Origin: Clostridia bacterium
Lineage (GTDB): Bacteria; Bacillota; Clostridia; Oscillospirales; CAG-272
DNA length: 6,148 bases
Assembly (NCBI GenBank): GCA_017452565.1
Contig: JAFTMF010000004.1
Coordinates: 1 to 6,148 of the forward strand
Reading direction: 5' to 3'
Positions within the stretch are counted from its first letter, which is position 1, and each line of letters begins with the position of its first letter. Of the stretch, positions 1 to 6,049 are shown piece by piece. The notes under the pieces are model-generated. The model ran no database searches. It was not told the origin of the DNA and was given only the letters and a program-made list of their open reading frames with translations. The translations under genes were made by a program, and so were the position numbers.

Positions 1-509
1 ACCTCCAGCACCACGGAGGTGTTGCTGTTCACATTGTTCTGCATCAGCTTCTGTCTGGTCTCGATGAGAACGTCCACGATGGAGTCAGCAGTTACACCGG
101 TCTTGGCGATGATATTGCCCTCATCCGCCTTGTCGTAGAGAGAGTACACGTACTTGTCTGCCTCGTCTGACAGCGCACAAGCGGCTTCACGCATTGCACC
201 CTGCATCAGATTGGGCTTTGCCTGCACGCGATCCACGTCGTCGATCTGGAAGCAGAACGCCTTTGCACGGTCGATGTTCAGAGTGATATTCGCACCCTCT
301 GCCAGTGCCTCGGGAGCGTTCATGTCGGTGTCACGGGTGTAGTCGAAGACGCTGATAGGGCCGATGGAATTGATCACCACAGAGTCGCCCTGATTGCGAA
401 TCTCGCCTTCAAAATCGCGGTTGCAGTTCATAACCGCTACGTACTCCTTGTCCAGAGACTTCAGCAGAGTTTCGCTCCACACGGTAGAAATAAAGTTTTT
501 AGTTGCCAT
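1..509 (-). CDS. Phage major coat protein, P22 coat (gp5)-like, HK97 fold; N-terminal part only
   Basis: This protein would form the icosahedral shell of the phage head. The reading frame opens at ATG 509-507 behind a well-placed AAAGGAG (518-524, 8-nt spacing) and stays open to the left edge, giving 169 residues without a stop. The N-terminus (MATKNFISTVWSETLLKSLD), followed by EYVAVMNCNRDFEGEIRNQG and later SVFDYTRDTDM, is the pattern I know from the P22 coat/protein-5 family found in many Firmicutes prophages. In that family an N-terminal helix precedes an 'F-G-I-R-G-D-V' strand and an 'hxxYTxxTDM' segment. Its place after portal and a small scaffold-position gene is the classical order, with a 37-bp gap to the upstream gene. 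The C-terminal part is outside the window, so total length and any inserted domain cannot be judged. The family call comes from recalled pattern similarity, not a search. Confidence 0.85.
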   Translation of the reverse strand, partial: MATKNFISTVWSETLLKSLDKEYVAVMNCNRDFEGEIRNQGDSVVINSIGPISVFDYTRDTDMNAPEALAEGANITLNIDRAKAFCFQIDDVDRVQAKPNLMQGAMREAACALSDEADKYVYSLYDKADEGNIIAKTGVTADSIVDVLIETRQKLMQNNVNSNTSVVLE

Positions 510-546
510 AATTCATTCTCCTTTGTAATATATAAGATTCAAATGC

Positions 547-909
547 TTACCATTTTTCAAATCCGCGCCGCAGGCTGGCAAGCAGAGAGCCGTAGCGGCT
601 GCGTACTTCTTTTGGGGGCATCGCCCGCATTTCCTCGATGGAATAGAGCCGCTCCCCAACCGCTCCCCGAGGGAGTCCGGGGGACTGCTCCATTGCCCGA
701 ATCAGTGCGGCATCGGCAGTCTTGCGGATGTCCTCTCGACGGGCAAGGTAGTCGCCGTAAACGGCGGCAACGGGGATCCCCTGCTCTGTTGCCGCTGCCT
801 TCACCCCATCGGGCACGTCCTCCCAGCGGATGTCGGGATAGCAGATTGCAAAGGCTTCTCTCAGATCAGTCTCCGATTCGATCCACGGAAGATCCGGCTT
901 TTCACTCAT
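547..909 (-). CDS. Small conserved phage protein between portal and coat; candidate scaffolding protein
   Basis: 120 residues. The ATG at 909-907 overlaps the portal stop by 8 nt (ATGAGTGA), so translation is probably coupled; a GGGGG stretch lies 6 nt upstream. An in-frame ATG at 915-913 would add Met-Leu and cannot be excluded. A longer reading back to 1140 would run deep into portal and is unlikely. The protein is charged and probably mostly helical, with no membrane segment or signal peptide. Residues 17-56 have the pattern REAFAICYPDIRWEDVP...AAVYGDYLAR. Residues 89-120 carry YSIEEMRAMPPKEVRSRYG and end in a basic-aromatic tail (LRRGFEKW). I recall similar 'YPdvdl..LP..V...l..AY' and 'eEVRkMs..EVr.nY..I..S' blocks in Firmicutes phage proteins at this same position. 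Location suggests a scaffold or coat-assembly role, the C-terminal basic helix resembling the coat-binding end of scaffolds. Function is inferred. Confidence 0.75.
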   Translation of the reverse strand: MSEKPDLPWIESETDLREAFAICYPDIRWEDVPDGVKAAATEQGIPVAAVYGDYLARREDIRKTADAALIRAMEQSPGLPRGAVGERLYSIEEMRAMPPKEVRSRYGSLLASLRRGFEKW

Positions 910-2452
910 GAGCATCCCCCACTTTCCTATCGTCATCCTCTCCACGGGCACGGGCCAGGAGCTTGTCCTTTTCGGTGAGCACTCCGTCGGGCAGGCGCTC
1001 CAGATACTCAGCGAAGGTGATATGTCCCTCAGCCAGCAGATGCTGGAGGGTTGAGATGAGCATCGACTGGGAGAAGCGCTTGCTGGCACCGCTGTCCACG
1101 TATGCGCCAATGGCGTCCAGCGGCAGAGTGGAGAGCGCAAGGCTCACAGACTGATCCTCCATCGCATAAGCCCGGGCATCGGGGAAATACTCCCGCATCA
1201 TCTCCAGCCAGATCATAGCAAGGCTTTCCATACAAGCGGTCAGACTTGCCCGCACCTGATCCAGCGGCACCTCTGCCGCCTCTCTCAAGGCGATGATGGC
1301 GGAGGTGTTGGTGGGATCGGCTTCGCCCAGCACGATGTCGGTGGCACCGGTGAGCTCCTTGGTGTTGTCGATCACTGATTTGATGAGGTCGGTATAGCCG
1401 TCCTGCATCTCGCCCACACCGATGGTAGTAGCCACACCCGATACGTCGCCTCCGGAAAGGACGCCGATTGCCTCGCCCACCTCGTTGGACCATTCGGGGA
1501 TGAGGCGTTTATCGTAGATCACCTTGGAAAAGGCGGTGTCTACCATATGCTTCATCAGCATGGCGTAGGCCTTGTTCACGTACTTCTGATTCTGAATCAG
1601 CTCGGTGAGGGGAGAAGAGCCGTGGAAGCTGTTCTTCACCTGATCCCAATGGAACATCGCCAGGGGATAACGGCGCATTCCGGTCTGCACGCTGTGGAGC
1701 ACTACCTCACGGGTGGACTTTTCCCAGCAGACAAAGCCATCGGCGTTCCGATAGAAGCGGATGAGGTAGGTTGCCTTGTCTCCCGTCTCGTAGCCGGCAT
1801 AGTCGCCTGCACCGTCATCGTAGTCCCGATCGGGACGGATGCGGGCAATCTCCTCGGCAGAGACGCCAAACCTTGCCGCCTCCTCTCGGAGGGATTCCAC
1901 CGATGCTCTGCCCGACAGAATCAGCCAATCCTGACTCTGGAGATCGTCGGAGTTCATATCCGCTGCAAACAAATTCACGCTATCCAGCGTCGTGGTTCGG
2001 ATGTCTCCAACGAAGTCTCCTGCGCCGGGCAGGTCGGGGTCGAAGCAGCAGTAGAAGATGCCGTCCCCCGACAGCACCGCATCGTAGAGTGCCCGTCTGA
2101 GGATGAGATCCATACCGCTCTGCTTCCAGCGGCAGGCCGTGATACGGTTGAGCCCCTCCAGCGTCATCTGCCGATGGCGGACAGCGTCGCTGGGATCGGC
2201 ATAGGGGATGCTCAGATCGGTGTAACGGACGGTGAGTTTGTAGCTCAGGACGGCACTCACCAAATAAGAACCGATTCGTTTGACGAGGTTGAAGACGGGA
2301 GTAGGCAGACCGCCCGCATCCACGCCTCTCCACTGGTCGCCGCGATAGAATCGCTCATTCTCGTCCACTCGGCGGTAAAGACCGATGGTCCGCTTGTAAG
2401 CCCGCCCTTCTTCGTACTGCTTCCAAGCAGTGGTTAAATTTCGATTTTTCAT
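902..2452 (-). CDS. Phage portal protein
   Basis: 516 residues. It would form the dodecameric ring at one capsid vertex through which TerL pumps DNA and to which the tail attaches. The start at 2452 has AAAGGAA (2458-2464) 5 nt upstream. The N-terminal part has YRRVDENERFYRGDQW (about 26-41) followed by LPTPVFNLVKRIGSYLVS (49-66), the usual portal opening. The diagnostic C-terminal part is ELTGATDIVLGEADPTNTSA (366-385) leading into a long helix (386-420), matching the 'TG.td..lG..np.NtSAi.al' stem and tunnel-helix motif of P22/SPP1-type portals. An acidic stretch near 206-218 (RPDRDYDDGAGDY) probably loops out. It is shorter than P22 gp1 (about 725 residues) and close to the SPP1 size, so the barrel extension of P22 is absent. 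It ends overlapping the next gene by 8 nt. No frameshift or missing block is seen. Confidence 0.92.
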   Translation of the reverse strand: MKNRNLTTAWKQYEEGRAYKRTIGLYRRVDENERFYRGDQWRGVDAGGLPTPVFNLVKRIGSYLVSAVLSYKLTVRYTDLSIPYADPSDAVRHRQMTLEGLNRITACRWKQSGMDLILRRALYDAVLSGDGIFYCCFDPDLPGAGDFVGDIRTTTLDSVNLFAADMNSDDLQSQDWLILSGRASVESLREEAARFGVSAEEIARIRPDRDYDDGAGDYAGYETGDKATYLIRFYRNADGFVCWEKSTREVVLHSVQTGMRRYPLAMFHWDQVKNSFHGSSPLTELIQNQKYVNKAYAMLMKHMVDTAFSKVIYDKRLIPEWSNEVGEAIGVLSGGDVSGVATTIGVGEMQDGYTDLIKSVIDNTKELTGATDIVLGEADPTNTSAIIALREAAEVPLDQVRASLTACMESLAMIWLEMMREYFPDARAYAMEDQSVSLALSTLPLDAIGAYVDSGASKRFSQSMLISTLQHLLAEGHITFAEYLERLPDGVLTEKDKLLARARGEDDDRKVGDAHE

Positions 2453-2487
2453 GCATTTTCCTTTCTAATGTCAATCGTTTGAGGGAG

Positions 2488-2647
2488 GGCGGATGACCAC
2501 CGCCTCAGCGCGAGAGGGGGGAGGGGGAAACTTCCCCCACATCGGTAGGGGAGGGGCTTGCTCCTCCCGTGCCCCACCTCGGTGCAAACCGTTTGATGCC
2601 GTCTTCGACGGCGGACCGCTCCGGGAGGTCGGTCCCCACGGAGCGGT
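2488..2647 (-). other. Cluster of five GC-rich hairpins upstream of portal
   Basis: Most of the non-coding-looking stretch between the 49-residue gene and portal is a run of inverted repeats. In transcription order (minus strand) they are: a 9-bp perfect stem 2639-2647/2615-2623; a 6-bp perfect stem with 3-nt loop 2607-2612/2598-2603; a 6-bp stem 2563-2568/2549-2554; a 7-bp stem with 2-nt spacer 2532-2538/2523-2529; and a 5-bp stem 2500-2504/2488-2492. None is followed by a T-run on either strand, so they are not intrinsic terminators. They could be a structured leader for portal, a palindromic repeat element that inserted here, or a side effect of biased composition. A doubtful 56-codon reading frame overlaps the cluster. 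Confidence 0.5.
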
Positions 2648-2675
2648 GAGGGTGTGTATCCCCGTAGAGTTTCAA
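2505..2675 (-). CDS. Doubtful small ORF with TTG start, between membrane protein and portal
   Basis: 56 codons from TTG 2675-2673 to TGA 2507-2505. In favour: an AGGAG (2684-2688) lies 8 nt upstream and overlaps the stop codon of the preceding 49-residue gene, as in translationally coupled operons, and the frame fills otherwise empty space in a tightly packed operon. Against: the start is not ATG, the frame crosses the hairpin cluster, and the C-terminal third (GTGGASPSPTDVGEVSPSPL) is low-complexity Ser/Pro/Gly, typical of translated GC-rich repeats. No domain is recognised. I list it so that it is not lost, but consider non-coding structure at least as likely. Confidence 0.25.
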   Translation of the reverse strand: MKLYGDTHPHRSVGTDLPERSAVEDGIKRFAPRWGTGGASPSPTDVGEVSPSPLSR

Positions 2676-2686
2676 GCGGTGCTCTC

Positions 2687-2836
2687 CTAATGTCTGAGCA
2701 GGCGCAGGAAGCTGTCTGCGGTGGAAGCGGTCCTCTTGCGGCTCTGCCGTCTCTTGCAGACAAAGCAGCCTGCGAAAAAGCCTACCCAAACTCCCGCCAG
2801 CCCCCACAGAACGCTCCAAAGAATGATCTCGACCAT
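2687..2836 (-). CDS. Small single-span membrane protein between terL and portal
   Basis: 49 residues, from ATG 2836-2834 to TAG 2689-2687. It has the best ribosome binding site in the operon after terS: GAGGAGGG at 2842-2849, 6 nt before the ATG. Residues 2-27 are almost wholly hydrophobic and glycine/tryptophan-rich (starting MVEIILWSVLWGLAG, ending FFAGCFVC), long enough for one membrane helix. They are followed at once by a strongly basic stretch KRRQSRKR (28-35) and a short tail with SFLRLLRH. By the positive-inside rule the C-terminus should face the cytoplasm. No known domain is recognised. It sits in the packaging operon, 75 bp after terL, far from the usual lysis cassette, so a holin role is possible but not suggested by position. 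Membrane tethering of packaging or a small accessory function are other guesses. Coding status rests on the ribosome site, clean start and stop, and the membrane-protein layout. Confidence 0.7.
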   Translation of the reverse strand: MVEIILWSVLWGLAGVWVGFFAGCFVCKRRQSRKRTASTADSFLRLLRH

Positions 2837-2884
2837 ATCTACCCTCCTCTCGGTTCATCAGCCGAAGTGATTCGCAGAAACTAT

Positions 2885-2908
2885 CTGAATCTGAATCCGA
2901 ATCCGAAA
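2885..2908. repeat. Four imperfect 6-bp tandem repeats after terL
   Basis: Four adjacent hexamers on the plus strand (CTGAAT, CTGAAT, CCGAAT, CCGAAA) lie directly 3' of the terL stop codon. On the transcribed strand the last units can fold with the following TTTCTGCGAATC into a short bulged hairpin. No T-run follows, so it is not a terminator. It probably marks replication slippage in a non-coding gap. Confidence 0.6.
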
Positions 2909-2911
2909 GGA

Positions 2912-4270
2912 TCAGTACCGCCCGAGCGCATTCAAAGGATCCACCCAGCGATCCACCGACCTGCCGCTCACGGGAGCGGCCATCAGCGCATAGCGCAGAG
3001 CCTCGGGAAAGTGGGTGACGGCGTGAGGCTCGGAGGAAGCGTCCTCGGGGCGGTGCTTATCGTGGAGCAGCGCGGGGAGATTGCGGATCAGCTCGGTGCA
3101 GGTGGAAAAGATCTGCAGTCTCGGCTTGCCGTCCTCGGCGCCCGTCGCTCCCTTCTCTTCCCCACGCTTTGCTGCCAAATATTCCCGCAGATTGCGCCAG
3201 CCCATCACCCGTCGATCGTCGGCTTTTAAGAGGGTGGGAAAGCCCTTTACCCCGCTCATCACCGTCACTCCCGACAGTCCGGTGTCCTGCCGACGGTTCC
3301 ACAGATCGGGGGACGCCGCCAGATACTCCACACCGCAGTCGGTGAACTCCGCCACCGCTCTTGCGGCCAAGGTGAGGGTGAGTCCCGACCGTCCAAACTC
3401 CCGATAAACGTAGATCGTCCCATCCTTGGGATCTTGGGCTGCCCAAACCACGGCCAGCATATCAAATCCGTAGTCCAGACCGCCAAATCGCCGCCAATTT
3501 TGGGGGATCTCAAAGGGAGCGCACACGTGGCGCTGTCGGGAGAATTCGGGGAAGAACTGTCCCTCGAACACGTCCCAGCTTCCCTCCAGCCACGCTCTCT
3601 TGAGCGTGTCGGGAAGCGACTGCAGCGAGCTGACGTAACCGGGATCCTTTTCCAGAAGCACTTGATTGTCATACACCCCCGCAGGGATGAAGGCGTAGTC
3701 GGCGGGATCCTCTCCCGCGTGGTAGAGGCGGTCGACAAATAAACGCTTCACCCAGGCATGACCTACGCCACCGGGATTGCAGGTGAGGTAGATCCGTTTT
3801 GGAAAGCTGTTTGCGCCTCGCAGACAGGCTTTGAAGGTGGAAAATTGAAACTCGGTCAGCTGGGTCGCTTCGTCCAGCGCAATGACGTCGTATTCCTGCC
3901 CCTGATAGCGGAGCACGTCCCGTTCCTTGTCGCAATACCCCAGCACCAGACGGCTGCCGCCGGGGAAGGTGAAGGTGTGGGTGGACTCCTTGTAGGTCAC
4001 CGCATCTCCCAGCTGAGACAGGAGCGGAAAGAGATGATTCTCTCTCAGCTCGGGCAGGGTGCGGCGAATCAGCAGGCAGGAGATTCCCGGATAGTGGAAG
4101 CACAGCAGGATCAGCTTTCTTCGAAGTGCCCAGGACTTCCCTCCCCCTCTTGCGCCGCCGTAGGCAGTATAGCGGGCACGGGAGGCAAAGAACTGCGCTT
4201 GCTTCTGGGAAGGCTTTCCGTCAAGGCGCACCACCGTCTGTCGGGATTTTCCCTTAGAGCGCGTCGCCAT
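2912..4270 (-). CDS. terL: Phage terminase large subunit (packaging ATPase and nuclease)
   Basis: 452 residues, full length for the family. The ATPase domain shows a Walker A GGARGGGKS (38-46, Lys45/Ser46), Walker B VIALDEATQ (129-137, Asp133 and catalytic Glu134), and coupling motif LTCNPGG (162-168). The adenine-binding region is around SQKQAQFF (21-28). The C-terminal RNase H-like nuclease starts at GGLDYGFD (263-270, Asp266 as first metal ligand). AASPD (318-322) is the likely second acidic site, and FPEALRYAL (421-429) supplies the third, with Glu423 where Asp is more usual. The enzyme would translocate DNA into the procapsid through the portal and cut concatemers. The start at 4270 is the only Met near the N-terminus and has a poor ribosome site. 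The terS gene overlaps it by 17 nt, so translation is probably coupled. No inactivating change is visible. Confidence 0.96.
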   Translation of the reverse strand: MATRSKGKSRQTVVRLDGKPSQKQAQFFASRARYTAYGGARGGGKSWALRRKLILLCFHYPGISCLLIRRTLPELRENHLFPLLSQLGDAVTYKESTHTFTFPGGSRLVLGYCDKERDVLRYQGQEYDVIALDEATQLTEFQFSTFKACLRGANSFPKRIYLTCNPGGVGHAWVKRLFVDRLYHAGEDPADYAFIPAGVYDNQVLLEKDPGYVSSLQSLPDTLKRAWLEGSWDVFEGQFFPEFSRQRHVCAPFEIPQNWRRFGGLDYGFDMLAVVWAAQDPKDGTIYVYREFGRSGLTLTLAARAVAEFTDCGVEYLAASPDLWNRRQDTGLSGVTVMSGVKGFPTLLKADDRRVMGWRNLREYLAAKRGEEKGATGAEDGKPRLQIFSTCTELIRNLPALLHDKHRPEDASSEPHAVTHFPEALRYALMAAPVSGRSVDRWVDPLNALGRY

Positions 4271-4634
4271 CTTCGTGGCAGGTGATGATTCTCACCGTAT
4301 CGCCCACCTGCTCGTCCTCGGCAGCCTCACCCACCCGACGGTTGAAGTCGGCAAGGAAAGACATATTCGCCGCTGAGTTGGACATCTTGGTGTTCAGCGC
4401 TTCGTCAAGGAAGGTGGACTGGGCGATGTCGAACATCAGGGGGTAGACCACCTTCAGCCTTGCAAAGCTCTCACGGGAGATGCCGCAGAAGCGGCAGAAG
4501 CCTGCGGCATTGGGCAGGCGGCGATTCTTTTCATCCTCGCCGGTTTTGTTGCAGTGCTTGATGTAGCCCTTCAGCTTTCGGCGGAAGACCGCCTCGGTTT
4601 CAAACACCGCATCGTGGTTGTGAATGGATTCCAT
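4254..4634 (-). CDS. terS: Phage terminase small subunit / DNA-packaging protein (gp3-like)
   Basis: 126 residues. It recognises phage DNA and delivers it to TerL. The start at 4634 is set by AAAGGAG (4643-4649) 8 nt upstream. Residues 14-30 (EAVFRRKLKGYIKHCNK) and RRLPNAAGFCRFCGISRESF (38-57) match the 'lPniaGfc.flgisr.tf' helix-turn-helix pattern of the gp3 DNA-packaging family. DEALNTKMSNSAANMSFLAD (77-96) corresponds to the family's oligomerisation helix pair, although the usual 'N-Y' ending is replaced by DFNRRVG. The C-terminus is acidic (EAAEDEQVGD, CHEDGDAL). It is the first gene of the minus-strand operon and overlaps terL by 17 nt. The size fits the family. The assignment rests on motif and position together; motif alone would be moderate. 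Confidence 0.85.
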   Translation of the reverse strand: MESIHNHDAVFETEAVFRRKLKGYIKHCNKTGEDEKNRRLPNAAGFCRFCGISRESFARLKVVYPLMFDIAQSTFLDEALNTKMSNSAANMSFLADFNRRVGEAAEDEQVGDTVRIITCHEDGDAL

Positions 4635-4649
4635 AAAATCCTCTCCTTT

Positions 4650-4700
4650 CTAATTTCTAATCTGATCTCGTTGATTGTTCTGCGAACCGTTGTTTTTCAT
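4650..4700 (-). other. Possible 16-codon leader ORF before terS
   Basis: ATG 4700-4698 to TAG 4652-4650 encodes a short polar peptide (MKNNGSQNNQRDQIRN). The stop abuts the terS ribosome binding site. The start would lie only about 7 nt from the predicted transcription start and has no Shine-Dalgarno, so it would have to be read nearly leaderless. It may be chance. Confidence 0.15.
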
Positions 4701-4713
4701 CGGCTGTGGCTAC

Positions 4714-4742
4714 AGTATAGCAGATCAAAACGTATGATACAG
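4714..4742 (-). promoter_or_regulatory. Predicted promoter of the phage late operon (extended -10)
   Basis: On the minus strand TATACT (4714-4719) is preceded by TGC (4720-4722), a good TG-extended -10 element. At 17-bp spacing the -35 position (4737-4742) reads CTGTAT and is poor. Transcription would start near 4707 and give a leader of about 70 nt before terS. A weak -35 with an adjacent inverted repeat is the layout of a regulated, activator-dependent or repressed promoter. Confidence 0.6.
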
Positions 4743-4760
4743 TTGCATTTTGTTGCAACT
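4741..4760. promoter_or_regulatory. Perfect 7-bp inverted repeat, probable operator
   Basis: AGTTGCA, six bases, TGCAACT: a perfect dyad in AT-rich DNA. It overlaps the edge of the weak -35 position of the leftward phage promoter and lies about 80 bp upstream of the rightward -35. Size and symmetry suit a dimeric helix-turn-helix regulator. Only one copy is seen, and no regulator gene is in the window. It is not followed by a clean T-run, so a terminator is unlikely. Confidence 0.5.
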
Positions 4761-4838
4761 TTGAACATTTGTTTGTTTTTTGAAAAAGATTTTTCTGCGG
4801 GTATGAATAAATTGTTTGGTGCTATTTGCAATTTACTA

Positions 4839-4867
4839 TTGACATAATCTGAAAATCGTGATATACT
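4839..4867 (+). promoter_or_regulatory. SigA-type promoter of the lipoprotein gene
   Basis: TTGACA (4839-4844), 17-bp spacer, TATACT (4862-4867), with TGA just before the -10 (TG extension at 4859-4860). The expected start is near 4874, giving a leader of about 54 nt that ends in AAAGGAG (4916-4922), 5 nt before the ATG. One of the strongest promoter-like sequences in the window. Confidence 0.85.
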
Positions 4868-4927
4868 AAAGGCAAGAAACAACGATTCTCAAAACGAACA
4901 ATTCAAAATCCCACGAAAGGAGCCCCC

Positions 4928-5857
4928 ATGAAACGAATCCTCCCCCTTATGCTCGCCGCCCTGCTCCTGCTCACCGCCTGCGCCTCGCCTGACACCGGTG
5001 ACCGTCCCACCACTACTACCACCGCTTCTCAAGATCAGAAGCCGCCGTCATCTCCTTTATTGGTATGGGGAAGCACCTCCTACGATCCGTGGGCGGATTG
5101 GAAAGCCACAGAATCTCCTCAGCTCGGGAAACTGTATTATCGGTTAATGCCCTCTCCTGCCCAGCAGTCTGCTATCGACACCAACACCCGCTACGTGATG
5201 TCCTTTACCTACATTACCGCAGACCACAACCGCTACGATCTCAAGGACTATCTCCTCTCCCGCAAGCTTGAAGCGCACACTTATGCAGACGGCGAAGAAA
5301 CGTCCTACTACGCACTCTTCGATCTCACCGAAGCGGAAATCCAATCCATCACCCCCGAGTCGGTGCAAGCCTATTATCAATTGGATACCGCCCCTGCCGT
5401 GGTGGGAATTCATCGACAAAGCAGCAGCACGACCCTTTCCGAAACCGCTTGGTACCGCGCCGATCTTTTGTGGGGTACAATGTACCAATACGACGTTTTC
5501 AACTATTCCTCCGGGACGGTCAAGTTGGCTGATCCGCTGATGAAAGAAAACTTCTCAAACGAAGCCCGTCCCCTTGCCATCTGGTGCGAAGTGCGCACGG
5601 ACAGCGACAAATCCTGCAAGGACTATTTTAAGAGCCTCGGTTGGGAGATTCTGGACGAAGCCTATTGCTTTGATAGCACCAATCATACCAACATCCCCAC
5701 CGACCGCGCCTTGATAGCCGCCACGATGGATCAGCTGCTTTCGGTAGACATTGCCGACGTAGCGGCATATTACGGATGCAATCCGGAGGATATAAGCGTG
5801 GTTTTTGTGCACGCTATGCCGAGATCGCTCACTTCTTTTGAAGAGCTGATGAACTAA
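4928..5857 (+). CDS. Lipoprotein of unknown function
   Basis: 309 residues. It has a lipoprotein signal peptide: basic MKR, a hydrophobic stretch (4-15) and lipobox LTAC with Cys18 as the lipid-attachment residue. A Thr/Ser/Pro-rich tether follows (about 19-43, including five Thr in a row at 28-32) and would hold the mature domain away from the membrane. The globular part (44-309) is rich in Tyr, Asp and Trp and has no other membrane segment. Cysteines at 220, 230, 247 and 284 could form disulfides outside the cell. I recognise no enzyme motif or binding-protein fold. The gene is monocistronic, with its own consensus promoter and a strong terminator. It lies between a phage operon reading away from it and rarA reading the same way. 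It may be a normal host lipoprotein or a phage-carried extra gene (moron). Confidence 0.88.
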   Translation: MKRILPLMLAALLLLTACASPDTGDRPTTTTTASQDQKPPSSPLLVWGSTSYDPWADWKATESPQLGKLYYRLMPSPAQQSAIDTNTRYVMSFTYITADHNRYDLKDYLLSRKLEAHTYADGEETSYYALFDLTEAEIQSITPESVQAYYQLDTAPAVVGIHRQSSSTTLSETAWYRADLLWGTMYQYDVFNYSSGTVKLADPLMKENFSNEARPLAIWCEVRTDSDKSCKDYFKSLGWEILDEAYCFDSTNHTNIPTDRALIAATMDQLLSVDIADVAAYYGCNPEDISVVFVHAMPRSLTSFEELMN

Positions 5858-5879
5858 CAAGCGTTTATTCTGTACGCAT

Positions 5880-5941
5880 TCCCCTTTCCCTTGCGCAAGT
5901 CCTTTTCCAACGAACTTGTGCCGAGGAAAGGGGATTTTTTT
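5880..5941 (+). terminator. Intrinsic terminator of the lipoprotein gene
   Basis: A 10-bp perfect stem (5880-5889 with 5925-5934) encloses a second 8-bp stem with one G-U pair (5893-5900 with 5914-5921) and is followed by seven T (5935-5941). It begins 22 bp after the lipoprotein stop. It should separate this gene from rarA. Confidence 0.92.
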
Positions 5942-5986
5942 GCACCCTATCCGAGAAAACTTCACCCCACAAATTTCCCAAATTCA

Positions 5987-6015
5987 TTGACAAATGAACA
6001 ATAATATGGTAGAAT
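5987..6015 (+). promoter_or_regulatory. SigA-type promoter of rarA
   Basis: TTGACA (5987-5992), 17-bp spacer, TAGAAT (6010-6015), with a TGG extension at 6007-6009. The expected start is near 6022. AAAGGAGG (6036-6043) lies 6 nt before the ATG at 6050. The same architecture as the lipoprotein promoter suggests constitutive housekeeping expression. Confidence 0.85.
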
Positions 6016-6049
6016 AAACTGATTCATTATTACCCAAAGGAGGACAAAA

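Noticed and set aside
910..1140. Long upstream extension of the 120-residue gene
   Set aside because: It would overlap portal by over 200 bp; the ATG at 909 with coupled overlap is far more plausible.
1547..2437. 296-codon plus-strand ORF opposite portal
   Set aside because: It lies entirely antisense to a portal gene with clear family motifs, has no ribosome binding site of note, and its translation shows no domain. Long antisense frames are common in GC-rich genes.
2449..2763. 104-codon minus-strand ORF over the terL-portal gap
   Set aside because: Its start lies inside the 49-residue gene in another frame, with no ribosome site; it is Arg/Pro-rich translation of GC-rich hairpin DNA and overlaps the portal start.
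4770..4797. AT-rich partial palindrome (GAAAAAGATTTTTC) with T-runs, considered as a terminator
   Set aside because: The stem has only A-T pairs and no gene ends nearby on either strand; low-complexity AT DNA explains it.
4554..4847. 97-codon plus-strand ORF across the start of terS and the control region
   Set aside because: It is antisense to terS, crosses the leftward promoter, and has no ribosome site or recognisable sequence.
4697..4882. 61-codon minus-strand ORF in the control region
   Set aside because: It runs over both promoters and the dyad, lacks a convincing ribosome site, and has AT-rich composition typical of non-coding DNA.
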